Positions 42,896 to 51,009 of a DNA stretch of 64,000 nt are shown one piece after another. Every line of letters begins with the position of its first letter. The stretch's first letter is position 1. Made by a program: the position numbers and the translations under genes. The stretch comes from JAWQFO01 sp033436665. Its GTDB lineage: Bacteria > Pseudomonadota > Alphaproteobacteria > Rhodobacterales > Rhodobacteraceae. The notes below the pieces were generated by a model that had not been told where the DNA came from, ran no database searches, and saw only the letters and a list, made by a program, of their open reading frames with translations. Location of the stretch: positions 124,001 to 188,000 of the forward strand of contig NZ_JAWQFO010000007.1 in the NCBI RefSeq assembly GCF_033436665.1, read 5' to 3'.

Positions 42896-43360
42896 ATGCC
42901 AGTAATCAAGGCGGGCACGGCCCGGAAGAAAGAAGCCGGTCCCGAGGATCCGCTGGGTGCCTATTCCGCCGAACTGCTCAGCGACAGCGGCGGGCTCACC
43001 CAGTTCGGGGCCCTGGTCGAGGAGCTCGCACCGGGATCGCAGAGCTCGTTGCCGCACTGGCACCGAGAGGAGGACGAGATGGTCCTGATCCTGTCGGGCG
43101 AGGTGATCCTGCGGGAGGACGGTGAGGAGACACCGCTCGAACCCGGTGACGCGGTCTGCTGGCCGAAGGACACGCCGGTGGCGCATTGCCTGCTCAACCG
43201 CAGCGACGCGCCCGCGCGCTATGTAATCGTAGGGACGCGCGCGCCGCTCGACCGGGTCACATATCCCGAGCACGACCGCGTGCAACATGTCGATCGGCTG
43301 CACGACGAACGGCGCTTCACGACGCTGGCCGGCGGCCCCGCGGAAAAGCCCGAGCCCTGA
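42896..43360 (+). CDS. Cupin-domain protein
   Basis: A 154-residue protein with one conserved cupin barrel. Metal-ligand motif 1 is seen as LPHWHREEDEMVLILSGEVI and motif 2 as LEPGDAVCWPKDTPVAHCLL. It looks cytoplasmic. The function is unknown; similar proteins are often sugar- or cysteine-binding but this cannot be read here. ATG at 42896 has GGAGGAG and GGAGGA close upstream. It converges with the VIT gene, with three bases between stops. Confidence 0.85.
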   Translation: MPVIKAGTARKKEAGPEDPLGAYSAELLSDSGGLTQFGALVEELAPGSQSSLPHWHREEDEMVLILSGEVILREDGEETPLEPGDAVCWPKDTPVAHCLLNRSDAPARYVIVGTRAPLDRVTYPEHDRVQHVDRLHDERRFTTLAGGPAEKPEP

Positions 43361-43363
43361 GCG

Positions 43364-44053
43364 TCAGACGGCAACCCCGAAGAGCCAGCCCACGCCCGAG
43401 CTGACGGTCATCGCGAAACAGCCCCAGAACAGCACCCGAAGCACGGAGGGTCGCACAGGTGTGCCGCCCAGCCGCGCGCCGAGCGCGCCCAGCAGGCCGA
43501 GCGCCAAAAGCGCCACGATGGGGATCACAAGTGCGGCGCGACCGGGCGTGGCCAGGAACGCACCGGTCACCGGCATCGCCGCGCCGGCGGCGAAGGCGAG
43601 CCCGGATGCCGCTGCCGCTGTAATCGGGTTGGCGTTTCCGGCCAGCCCGTTCATGCCGAGTTCCTCGCGCGCATGGGCATCGAGCGCGTCGTGGTCGGTC
43701 ATCTGCTGGGCCACGGTCAGGGCGAGATCCTCGTCGACACCGCGCTGCGACAGCCCATCGGCAAGTTCACCAAGCTCGTACTCGGCATCTTCGTGAAGGG
43801 CGAGACGCTCGCGCTCGAGATCGGCGGCCTCGACATCGGCCTGCGTCGAGACCGAAATGTATTCCCCCGAGGCCATCGACAGCGCGCCGGCCGTCAGTCC
43901 TGCAAGCCCGGCGAGCAGCAGGTGGGTGCGGTCCATGCCGGCGGCGGCCACGCCGACCAGCAAGCTTGCCGTCGAGACGATCCCGTCATTGGCCCCGAGC
44001 ATCGCCGCGCGCAGCCAGTTGGAGCGATTGATGTAGTGGCCTTCCTTGGGCAT
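43364..44053 (-). CDS. VIT1/CCC1-family membrane protein
   Basis: A 229-residue protein with about five helices. The N-terminal signature NRSNWLRAAMLGANDGIVST is followed by ALSMASGEYISVSTQADVEA and the cytoplasmic helical domain, and the C-terminal helices end in MTVSSGVGWLFGVAV. Members transport iron or manganese into vacuoles in eukaryotes and out of or within bacteria. The substrate here is inferred. ATG at 44053 has AGGAA at good spacing; GTG at 44068 is less likely. Confidence 0.9.
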   Translation of the reverse strand: MPKEGHYINRSNWLRAAMLGANDGIVSTASLLVGVAAAGMDRTHLLLAGLAGLTAGALSMASGEYISVSTQADVEAADLERERLALHEDAEYELGELADGLSQRGVDEDLALTVAQQMTDHDALDAHAREELGMNGLAGNANPITAAAASGLAFAAGAAMPVTGAFLATPGRAALVIPIVALLALGLLGALGARLGGTPVRPSVLRVLFWGCFAMTVSSGVGWLFGVAV

Positions 44054-44094
44054 CGCCGTTCCTGACACTCATTCGCAGGGGCCCCGAGACGCGA

Positions 44095-44118
44095 AAAGCC
44101 ACGCGGATGCGTGGCTTT
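44095..44118 (-). terminator. Intrinsic terminator after rpmG
   Basis: AAAGCCACGC (44095-44104) pairs perfectly with GCGTGGCTTT (44109-44118) over a four-base loop. On the minus strand the stem ends in a short U-run. It lies 32 bases beyond the rpmG stop. Confidence 0.88.
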
Positions 44119-44149
44119 CGGCACTCGTCGAACGAGGGAAGGGAAGATC

Positions 44150-44317
44150 TTACTTGATCTTGCCTTCCTTGTACTCGACGTGCTTGCGCGCGACGGGATC
44201 GTACTTCCGGATGACCATCTTCTCGGTCATCGTGCGCGCGTTCTTCTTGGTCACGTAGAAGTGGCCGGTCCCCGCCGAGGAATTCAGGCGGATCTTGATG
44301 GTTGTCGGCTTCGCCAT
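44150..44317 (-). CDS. rpmG: 50S ribosomal protein L33
   Basis: A 55-residue ribosomal protein of the large subunit. The sequence AKPTTIKIRLNSSAGTGHFY then VTKKNARTMTEKMVIRKYDP and VARKHVEYKEGKIK is the full L33. It is the Cys-less form, because no CxxC pair is present, so it does not bind zinc. CAGGAGAC precedes the ATG at 44317, ruling out the longer frame. It is a single-gene unit with its own terminator. Confidence 0.97.
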   Translation of the reverse strand: MAKPTTIKIRLNSSAGTGHFYVTKKNARTMTEKMVIRKYDPVARKHVEYKEGKIK

Positions 44318-44432
44318 GGTCTGTCTCCTGCGGCACCGCTCCGCGGTGGGAGGGCTGCGTGAATTCTGAGCCTCGCCTTCTAGCCATCTGCCGAGGCGAG
44401 TCAACCGCTATTTCCCGACCGTCGCGCGACGC

Positions 44433-44478
44433 CCCGGAAAATTCGAATTTTCCGGGCCGGATTTTTGCAAAAATCCGG
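44433..44478. repeat. Dispersed palindrome, family 2, copy 2 (two adjacent perfect palindromes)
   Basis: A 24-base perfect palindrome (44433-44456, arms CCCGGAAAATTC/GAATTTTCCGGG) is followed at once by a 22-base one (44457-44478, arms CCGGATTTTTG/CAAAAATCCGG). It lies between rpmG and the 3' end of rnpB. Copy 1 is at 29293-29324. The stems could terminate rnpB or rpmG readthrough. Confidence 0.75.
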
Positions 44479-44495
44479 GGCCCGGAGGTCAGGGT

Positions 44496-44884
44496 GCACG
44501 GAAGGCCTGTAAGCCGGATTCTGTCCAGGGGCTTGCGCCCCCTGGATGACCATTCCTCTGGCCGCCCGGTTGCCCGCACGGCTCAAGCTGCCAACCCGGA
44601 CCTGCTGGGGCTGAAGCGGCCCCGCCGCCGGTTGCCCGGCAGCGCGCGGTCCCTATTCGGCATTGCTCCCGGTGGGGCTTGCCATGCCGCCCCTGTTGCC
44701 AGCGGCGCGGTGGGCTCTTACCCCACCGTTTCACCCTTGCCGCGCCCGAAGGCGTGGCGGTCTGCTTTCTGTGGCGCTTTCCGTCAGGTTGCCCTGCCCG
44801 GGCGTTACCCGGCACCGTCGCTTCATGGAGTCCGGACTTTCCTCGACCCCGCGAGCGGGGCCGCGGCCATCCGGCCTTCCGTGC
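44496..44884 (-). ncRNA. rnpB: RNase P RNA (class A)
   Basis: About 389 bases read leftward. The 5' strand of the closing helix (GCACGGAAGGCC, from 44884) pairs exactly with the 3' strand (GGCCTTCCGTGC, ending at 44496). The invariant 5' core GAGGAAAGTCCGGACTCC follows the P3 hairpin, and the 3' core ACAGAATCCGGCTTACAGG is present near the end. It is the catalytic RNA that trims the 5' leader of tRNA precursors. Ends are estimated from the helix, so one to a few bases are uncertain. Several open frames over it are not genes. Confidence 0.95.
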
Positions 44885-44891
44885 GCGGCCA

Positions 44892-44920
44892 CATCTGCGC
44901 CGGAATGCCGCGCGGGTCAA
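44892..44920 (-). promoter_or_regulatory. Candidate rnpB promoter
   Basis: On the minus strand TTGACC lies 17 bases before the weak -10-like CAGATG, which ends about eight bases before the rnpB 5' end. The region is just beyond the stop of the upstream amidase gene at 44934. The -10 match is poor, so this is tentative. Confidence 0.5.
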
Positions 44921-44933
44921 TGCCCCGGGTGGG

Positions 44934-45611
44934 TCAGAGGTTGTGGGACAGGTCGAAATCAGCGCGCGACAGCGGCCCACGCCGCCACGGCGCGAAGCGC
45001 AGGCGCACGGCCTCGAGCAGCACCTCGTCCGGTACTTGCGCCGTGTAGCCGATGGCGTGGACCGCGCGGCGAAAGGCGTCGACGTCCGCAACTCCGTCCT
45101 CCGCGTTCTGCGCCGGCGCGTCGGTGTTGCCGGCAAGTCCTTGCCGTGCAAGCCGCACCCAGTCGAAACGCGGGCCCGGATCGTGCTTGCGCCCCGGCGC
45201 CATGTCGGAATGTCCGATGACGCCCTGCGGTGCGATCCCGTGACGCGAAAGGATATCCGCCAGCAGGCGCTCCAGCGCGTCCATCAGCGGGGCACTGAAG
45301 GGCGCGACGCCATCGTTGTCGAGTTCGATGCCGATCGAGCGTGAGTTGATGTCATCCTGCCCCATCCACTCTCCGGCCCCGGCATGCCAGGCCCGTTCGG
45401 CCTCGGGCACCATCCGGGTGATGCGCCCATCGCGCGCCACGAGGTAATGCGCCGAGACTTCCCAGCGCGGGTCGCACAGGCGTTCCACCGCCGCCTCGGC
45501 GCTGGCCATGGCCGTGTAATGCAGGACCACGAGGCTGGGGGTCAGGCCGTTGCGCCGCGCGCCGCGATTGGGCGACAGGTGCTCGGCAATGACCGGGCCG
45601 CCGTCAGCCAA
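44934..45611 (-). CDS. AmpD-like N-acetylmuramoyl-L-alanine amidase
   Basis: A 225-residue zinc amidase that cuts between muramic acid and the peptide of peptidoglycan fragments. Zinc ligands are in LVVLHYTAMASAEAA near 30 and GHSDMAPGRKHDPGPRFDWV near 155. Other family segments are HYLVARDGRITRMVPEAERA then WHAGAG, and NSRSIGIELDNDG. No signal peptide is evident, which fits cytoplasmic AmpD in murein recycling. It lies three bases beyond the excalibur lipoprotein gene in the same direction, so the two are probably one transcript. Confidence 0.92.
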   Translation of the reverse strand: MADGGPVIAEHLSPNRGARRNGLTPSLVVLHYTAMASAEAAVERLCDPRWEVSAHYLVARDGRITRMVPEAERAWHAGAGEWMGQDDINSRSIGIELDNDGVAPFSAPLMDALERLLADILSRHGIAPQGVIGHSDMAPGRKHDPGPRFDWVRLARQGLAGNTDAPAQNAEDGVADVDAFRRAVHAIGYTAQVPDEVLLEAVRLRFAPWRRGPLSRADFDLSHNL

Positions 45612-45614
45612 GTC

Positions 45615-46403
45615 TCAGCCCTGCGACGCCCGGCGGAAGGGGCGCGGATCCCACGAACAGGCATAGCCGTCGCCGTCCGGGTCGAGCCCTTTGGCGTCGC
45701 GTTCCGGTCCGCCCCGGCTGAGGAAATCCATCTGCGCCTTGTCGGGCGAGGCGTATTGCGCGCAGTTGCGCGCCGCGCGTGAGGCCGCCCCGAGGCTCGA
45801 CCGGCTGTAGACACGCTGGCCCACCGGGTTCGATGTCTGCAGCGCATAAGCCACGATATTCGGCCCCTCGTTGCCGGTGCGCTCGGGCAGCGCCTCGGGT
45901 GCTATCACCTCGAACTGCGCAGCATTCTCCTGCAGCCGTGCCGCGTCGGATTCGATGGTTTCGCGCTCGGCCACCGCGCCGAAATCGTTCTCGTCGGAAA
46001 TGCCGACCTCGCTTGCGCCGCTTGCGGCAGGTCGCTGCGGTGTCAGCGTCACCGGCGATGCGGGCGCCTCAGTCGCGGGAAGCTGCGATCCAAGCTCGGG
46101 ACGGGTTTCGACGAGGATGCGCTGGGTTTCGGCCGCCGTCGCCGCGGCACTGCCCGGCACCGCACCGGCTCCAGCGCCGATCCCAGTCGCATCGAGCGGG
46201 CCCGAGGATACCGGCGCGGCCGGCGGAAGCACCGTCTGCGGTTGCTGCGCGTCGATCCGCGAGCGGGCGAGCGCCTCGTCACGGGCGCGCTGGGCCTCGG
46301 GCGAATTGTCGAAGCCCACGCCTTGGCCCGAATCGGGAATCTGCGGCGCGCAGGCGGCGAGCCCCGAAAGAGTGAGTGCGATCAGAAGATTGCGAAACAG
46401 CAT
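45615..46403 (-). CDS. Lipoprotein with C-terminal excalibur calcium-binding domain
   Basis: A 262-residue protein. MLFRNLLIALTLSGLAACAP is a lipoprotein signal with predicted lipid Cys18. The central 180 residues are a Pro/Ala/Glu-rich linker. The last 60 residues hold the excalibur domain: AARNCAQYASPDKAQMDFLS then GGPERDAKGLDPDGDGYACS with the calcium loop D-x-D-x-D-G-x-x-C. Excalibur domains are extracellular and Ca2+-binding. It is co-transcribed with the amidase gene, which suggests an envelope function. ATG at 46403 is preferred over longer frames lacking a signal. Confidence 0.87.
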   Translation of the reverse strand: MLFRNLLIALTLSGLAACAPQIPDSGQGVGFDNSPEAQRARDEALARSRIDAQQPQTVLPPAAPVSSGPLDATGIGAGAGAVPGSAAATAAETQRILVETRPELGSQLPATEAPASPVTLTPQRPAASGASEVGISDENDFGAVAERETIESDAARLQENAAQFEVIAPEALPERTGNEGPNIVAYALQTSNPVGQRVYSRSSLGAASRAARNCAQYASPDKAQMDFLSRGGPERDAKGLDPDGDGYACSWDPRPFRRASQG

Positions 46404-46434
46404 GGCAAGATCCGGTTTCAGGAGAGAGGAAGAC

Positions 46435-47925
46435 CTACCACCATTTTCCGGGTTTTGCCACAAAACCCGCCGCCGTTTCGAGCGCATGAGCGGCGGTCAG
46501 CAGGTCCGCTTCCTCCCAGGGACGTCCGATCAGCTGCAGTCCGAGCGGCAGGCCGTTTCGGTCGAGCCCCGCGGGCACCGAAATCCCCGGCAGGCCGGCG
46601 AGGTTCACGGTCACCGTGAAGACGTCGTTGAGATACATCTGCACCGGGTCGGCATCCGCCATCTCTCCGAGACCGAAGGCCGCCGAGGGGGTCGCCGGGG
46701 TCAGGATGCAGTCCACGCCTTGCGCGAAGACCTCTTCGAAGTCGCGCTTGATCAGCGTGCGCACGCGTCGCGCGCGGTTGTAATAGGCATCGTAGAAGCC
46801 TGCCGAGAGCACGTAGGTGCCGATCATCACCCGGCGCTTCACCTCGTCACCGAAGCCCTCGGCGCGGGTCTTTTCGTACATCTCGGTGATGCCATCGCCC
46901 TGCTCGAGCCGGGCCCGGCGCCCGTAGCGGACCCCGTCGTAGCGCGCCAGGTTCGAGGAGGCCTCGGCGGGCGCGATCACGTAATAGGCCGGCAGCGCGT
47001 ATTTCGTGTGCGGCAGCGAGATGTCGACGATCTCGGCGCCGGCGTCCTTCATCATCGCGATGCCGTCCTGCCAGAGCGCCTCGATCTCCTCCGGCATGCC
47101 TTCCATGCGGTATTCGCGCGGAATGCCGATCTTCTTGCCGCGCACGTCGCCGGTAAGGGCTGCCTCGAAGTCGGGCACGGCAAGCTCGGCAGAGGTGGAA
47201 TCCTTCGGATCGTGGCCAGCCATCGCCCCGAGCATGATGGCCGCGTCGCGCACTGACTTGGTCATCGGCCCGGCCTGGTCGAGCGAGGAGGCGAAGGCGA
47301 CGATGCCCCAGCGCGAGCAGCGCCCGTAGGTCGGCTTGATGCCCACGGTGCCGGTGAAGGCCGCCGGCTGGCGGATCGAGCCGCCGGTGTCGGTGCCTGT
47401 CGCGGCAAGGCAGAGATCGGCCGCAACGGCCGAGGCCGAGCCGCCGGACGATCCACCGGGGGTAAGCTCCGTCCCGTCGTTGCCGCGCCGCCAGGGGTTC
47501 ACGGCATTGCCGTAGACCGAGGTTTCATTGGACGAGCCCATCGCGAATTCGTCCATGTTGAGCTTGCCCAGCATGACGGCCCCTGCGTCCAGCAGGTTCT
47601 GGCTCACGGTGGATTCGTACTGCGGAAGGAAGCCTTCGAGGATGCGGCTGCCGGCCTGGCTCGGCACGCCCCTGGTGCAGAACAGATCCTTGATGCCGAT
47701 CGGCAAGCCGCACATAGCCGGCGCGTCACCTGCCGCGATGCGCTTGTCGGCCTCGGCTGCGGCGGCGCGTGCAATCTCGGGCGTGTGGTGCACGAAGGCG
47801 TTGAGCGCACCGGCGCCATCGATGGCCGCGAGGCAGGCTTCGGTCAGTTCTACGGAGGTGGTTTCGCCCTTGCGCAGAAGGTCGCGCGCCTCGGCAAGAC
47901 CCAGGGTATTGAGATCGCTGGCCAT
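46435..47925 (-). CDS. gatA: Glutamyl-tRNA(Gln) amidotransferase subunit A
   Basis: A 496-residue amidase-signature enzyme of the GatCAB complex, which converts Glu-tRNA(Gln) to Gln-tRNA(Gln). Catalytic Lys79 is in LPIGIKDLFCTRG, and the cis-Ser/Ser pair lies in the TPGGSSGGSASAVAADLC segment near residue 155. The length is normal. It follows gatC after three bases in the same direction. gatB is not in the window. Confidence 0.95.
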   Translation of the reverse strand: MASDLNTLGLAEARDLLRKGETTSVELTEACLAAIDGAGALNAFVHHTPEIARAAAAEADKRIAAGDAPAMCGLPIGIKDLFCTRGVPSQAGSRILEGFLPQYESTVSQNLLDAGAVMLGKLNMDEFAMGSSNETSVYGNAVNPWRRGNDGTELTPGGSSGGSASAVAADLCLAATGTDTGGSIRQPAAFTGTVGIKPTYGRCSRWGIVAFASSLDQAGPMTKSVRDAAIMLGAMAGHDPKDSTSAELAVPDFEAALTGDVRGKKIGIPREYRMEGMPEEIEALWQDGIAMMKDAGAEIVDISLPHTKYALPAYYVIAPAEASSNLARYDGVRYGRRARLEQGDGITEMYEKTRAEGFGDEVKRRVMIGTYVLSAGFYDAYYNRARRVRTLIKRDFEEVFAQGVDCILTPATPSAAFGLGEMADADPVQMYLNDVFTVTVNLAGLPGISVPAGLDRNGLPLGLQLIGRPWEEADLLTAAHALETAAGFVAKPGKWW

Positions 47926-47928
47926 GAT

Positions 47929-48216
47929 TTACTCCACCACCTTTGGAACCGCGAAAAAGCCCTCGCGGGCATCCGGCGCGTTCTTCAGCACCGCGCCCTG
48001 CTGGTCGCCGTCGGTCACCACGTCCTCGCGGCGCTTGAGCTTCTGCGGCGTGACCGAGGTCATCGGCTCCACCCCTTCGACATCGACCTCGTTGAGCTGC
48101 TCGATGAAGCCGAGGATCGCGTTGAATTCCTGCGCGATGGCCGGCAGGTCGGCCTCCTCGACGCGGATGCGGGCAAGCTTGGCGACGCGGGCGGCGGTGG
48201 ACTGGTCGATGGACAT
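47929..48216 (-). CDS. gatC: Glutamyl-tRNA(Gln) amidotransferase subunit C
   Basis: A 95-residue helical subunit that stabilises GatA against GatB. STAARVAKLARIRVEEADLP then AIAQEFNAILGFIEQLNEVD and VEGVEPMTSVTPQKLKRRED are the typical GatC sequence, and HxExF-like DAREGFFAVPKVVE closes it. It is directly upstream of gatA in the same transcript. Confidence 0.95.
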   Translation of the reverse strand: MSIDQSTAARVAKLARIRVEEADLPAIAQEFNAILGFIEQLNEVDVEGVEPMTSVTPQKLKRREDVVTDGDQQGAVLKNAPDAREGFFAVPKVVE

Positions 48217-48359
48217 GGGGGCAAGCCTCCTTCTTTGCGCGCCGTTTAGCGCCCCGCCCTGCGGCCTGCAAGCCTCGGCTGGGGTTCAGCCGTGCTGGCC
48301 TTGCGGTGCCGGCCCCTTTGCGGGCAGTGTCGCCGGAACAGGGATCGTGAGGCCCGGCC

Positions 48360-48779
48360 GTGAAACTGACGCTGCACCATGTCAACCTCTGTACCGAGAA
48401 CGTCGACCGGATGGACGGCTTCTATCGCGACGTGCTCGGGCTGGAGCGCGAAAGCCACGGCCTGCCGGTACTGGAAAAGGACAAGGGGTATTCGGGCGAC
48501 GTGGCTTTCGTGACCGATGGGCGCATCCAGACCCATCTTGCGCGGCGCGACGTGCTGGCGGGCTTTGCGACCGGGCAGGTGGTCAACCCCGTCGCGCGCG
48601 GCCACATCGCCTACCGGACGGATGATCTCGCCGCCTTCAAGGCGCATCTCGAGGCGAAAGGCGTGCCCTATTCGGACTGGGGTCATGCCGCGGTCGCGGG
48701 CTGGCACCAGATCTTCTTTTTCGACCCGGACGGCAACGTGATCGAAGTGCACGAGGTCACCGAGGCAGCGACCGACTAG
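48360..48779 (+). CDS. VOC family protein
   Basis: A 139-residue glyoxalase/bleomycin-resistance-fold protein with one complete VOC domain. The start KLTLHHVNLCTENVDRMDGF then YRDVLGLERESHG and the C-terminal WHQIFFFDPDGNVIEVHEV give the metal-ligand positions His and Glu. HIAYRTDDLAAFKAHLEAKG supplies the middle ligand. It is small and cytoplasmic. The substrate is not readable. It starts a rightward series with the GST and sdaA genes, although 92 bases separate it from GST. Confidence 0.86.
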   Translation: MKLTLHHVNLCTENVDRMDGFYRDVLGLERESHGLPVLEKDKGYSGDVAFVTDGRIQTHLARRDVLAGFATGQVVNPVARGHIAYRTDDLAAFKAHLEAKGVPYSDWGHAAVAGWHQIFFFDPDGNVIEVHEVTEAATD

Positions 48780-48871
48780 CCCGCCTCTTCTGTTGCCGCC
48801 GATGTCCGCTTTGCGCCGCGCGATGTCGGTTTCCGGTCGGCATCGGGCGGCGCATTCTATATGACCGGCCC

Positions 48872-49558
48872 ATGACGCCCTACCGCCTTCACTATGCGCC
48901 CGACAACGCCTCGCTGGTCATCCGTCTGGCCTTGGAGGAATTGCGCGCGCCCTATATGACCGTGCTGGTCGACCGGTCCGCCCAAGGACAGCGGACCCCG
49001 GCCTACCTGCAGCTCAATCCGAACGGGTTGATCCCGGTTCTCGAGACCCGCGACGGCCCGATGTTCGAGACCGCCGCCATCCTGCTCTGGCTCGCCGACC
49101 GGCACGGCGGCCTCGCCCCGGCACCGACGGAGCCCGAGCGCGGGGCGCTGCTGAAGTGGCTGTTCTTTCTGTCCAACACCCTGCATCCAGCGCTGCGCAT
49201 GCTGTTCTATCCCGCGCGCTACGTGGGCCCGGAACCCGTGGCACACGAGCAGTTGCGTGATACCCAGCGCGGTCGGATCGCCGAGTACCTCGCCGCGCTC
49301 GACAACCATTGGGCAAAAGCCGCGCCGCCGTTGCTGCTGGCGCTCTATCTTGCGCCGATGCTGCGCTGGCTGGCGCTCTATCCGCGCGGCAGCGACACCA
49401 CATGGTTCGACCTTGGCGCCTATCCGGCGCTGCGCGTCATGGCGGAAAGTCTCGAATCCCGCGCCTCGGTCGCCGCGGCGCAACGCGCGGAGGGTCTTGG
49501 CCCGACGCCGTTCACAGCGCCGCGACAGCCACAACCCCCCGAAGGAAACGCCACCTGA
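48872..49558 (+). CDS. Glutathione S-transferase family protein
   Basis: A 228-residue protein. Residues 1-80 are the thioredoxin-like domain with HYAPDNASLVIRLALEELRA, LNPNGLIPVLETRDGPMFET (the cis-Pro and glutathione gamma-Glu loop) and AAILLWLADRHG. The helical C-terminal domain follows. A Ser in the first loop is the likely activating residue. Its TGA overlaps the sdaA ATG, so it is translationally coupled to serine degradation. The substrate is unknown. Confidence 0.88.
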   Translation: MTPYRLHYAPDNASLVIRLALEELRAPYMTVLVDRSAQGQRTPAYLQLNPNGLIPVLETRDGPMFETAAILLWLADRHGGLAPAPTEPERGALLKWLFFLSNTLHPALRMLFYPARYVGPEPVAHEQLRDTQRGRIAEYLAALDNHWAKAAPPLLLALYLAPMLRWLALYPRGSDTTWFDLGAYPALRVMAESLESRASVAAAQRAEGLGPTPFTAPRQPQPPEGNAT

Positions 49559-50931
49559 TGTTTCTCTCCGTCTTCGACATGTTCAAGGTCGGCATCGGCC
49601 CATCCTCATCGCACACGATGGGGCCGATGGTCGCCGCCGCGCGTTTTCTCGACGCCTTGCGTGTCTCACCATTCCACGCCACCGGACTGCGCGCCTCGCT
49701 GCATGGCTCGCTTGCGTTTACCGGCGCGGGCCATGCCACCGACCGTGCCACGATCCTGGGGCTCGCCGGCTTCGATCCCGAAAGCTACGACGCCGAGAAG
49801 GCCGAGGCGGAGCTGTCGCGGATCCGAGAGCGCCACGAAGTGACACCCCCGGACCTGCCACCATTGCGCTTCGATCCCGAGACCGATCTGGTTTTCGACT
49901 ACGACACGGTGCTGTCGGGCCATGCGAACGGCATGATGCTGATGGCGACCGACGCGCAAGGCGACGTGATCCTGCGCGAGACCTACTATTCCATCGGCGG
50001 CGGCTTCGTCATGACCGAGGCCGAGCTTGCCGCAGGCAAGAACACCGACGAGGGCGCGCCGGTGCCCTTCCCCTTCAAGTCCGCCGCCGAGATGCTCGAG
50101 ATGGCGCGCAGCTCAGGCAAGACCATCGCCCAGATGAAGCGGGCCAACGAGGAAACGCGCGGCGGCGCGGATCGGCTGAAATCCGGAACCCGAAGGCTCT
50201 GGCAGGTGATGAACGACTGCATCGACCGCGGGCTTGCCGCGGATGGCGTGCTGCCCGGCGGGCTGAAGGTCAAGCGCCGCGCCAAGGCGATCCATGACGC
50301 GCTGCTGGCCGAGCGCGGGCGCAACCTCTCGGCGCCGCATGCGATCAACGACTGGATGAGCGTCTACGCGATGGCCGTGAACGAGGAGAACGCCGCCGGC
50401 GGCCAGGTGGTCACCGCGCCGACGAACGGCGCGGCGGGGGTCCTGCCTGCGACCCTGCGCTACTATATCGACCATGTGCCCGGCGCCTCAGAGCGCCATA
50501 TCGAAGATTTCCTGCTGACCGCCGCCGCTATCGGCGGGCTGGTCAAGTTCAACGCCTCGATCTCGGGCGCCGAGGCCGGGTGCCAGGCCGAGGTCGGATC
50601 GGCCGCGGCGATGTCCGCCGCCGGGCTCTGCGCGGTGATGGGAGGGACGCCCGAACAGGTCGAGAATGCCGCCGAGATCGCGCTCGAGCATCACCTCGGC
50701 ATGACCTGCGACCCGATCCGCGGGCTCGTGCAGGTCCCCTGCATTGAGCGCAACGGCCTCGGCGCGATCAAGGCGGTGTCGGCGGCGAGCCTCGCGTTGC
50801 GCGGCGACGGCACGCACCTCGTGCCCCTCGACGCCTGCATCGAGACCATGCGCCAGACCGGGGCCGACATGTCGGACAAGTACAAGGAAACATCCCTGGG
50901 CGGCCTTGCGGTCAATGTTCCGAACTGTTGA
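49558..50931 (+). CDS. sdaA: L-serine ammonia-lyase, iron-sulfur type
   Basis: A 457-residue single-chain L-serine dehydratase that makes pyruvate and ammonia. FDMFKVGIGPSSSHTMGPMV opens the beta domain. The three cluster cysteines are seen at about 342, 384 and 395 (EAGCQAEVG, GMTCDPIRG, VPCIERNG), close to the spacing in E. coli SdaA. The ATG at 49558 overlaps the GST stop. A GTTAACCCT inverted repeat lies just after the stop. Oxygen sensitivity is expected from the [4Fe-4S] cluster. Confidence 0.95.
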   Translation: MFLSVFDMFKVGIGPSSSHTMGPMVAAARFLDALRVSPFHATGLRASLHGSLAFTGAGHATDRATILGLAGFDPESYDAEKAEAELSRIRERHEVTPPDLPPLRFDPETDLVFDYDTVLSGHANGMMLMATDAQGDVILRETYYSIGGGFVMTEAELAAGKNTDEGAPVPFPFKSAAEMLEMARSSGKTIAQMKRANEETRGGADRLKSGTRRLWQVMNDCIDRGLAADGVLPGGLKVKRRAKAIHDALLAERGRNLSAPHAINDWMSVYAMAVNEENAAGGQVVTAPTNGAAGVLPATLRYYIDHVPGASERHIEDFLLTAAAIGGLVKFNASISGAEAGCQAEVGSAAAMSAAGLCAVMGGTPEQVENAAEIALEHHLGMTCDPIRGLVQVPCIERNGLGAIKAVSAASLALRGDGTHLVPLDACIETMRQTGADMSDKYKETSLGGLAVNVPNC

Positions 50932-50937
50932 TAAAGC

Positions 50938-50965
50938 GTTAACCCTGTTCTGGGATAGGGTTAAC
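50938..50965. repeat. Inverted repeat after sdaA
   Basis: GTTAACCCT and AGGGTTAAC are a perfect 9-10-9 inverted repeat starting six bases after the sdaA stop, with the DMT gene 45 bases further on. There is no U-run, so it may be an operator or a weak terminator. Confidence 0.6.
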
Positions 50966-51009
50966 GGAACCCGACGCCGCAGATCGAACCTGACTTGGGG
51001 TCCGCCTGA

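Noticed and set aside
44490..44930. Several open frames across the RNase P RNA gene
   Set aside because: The closing helix and the conserved core sequences show an RNA gene.
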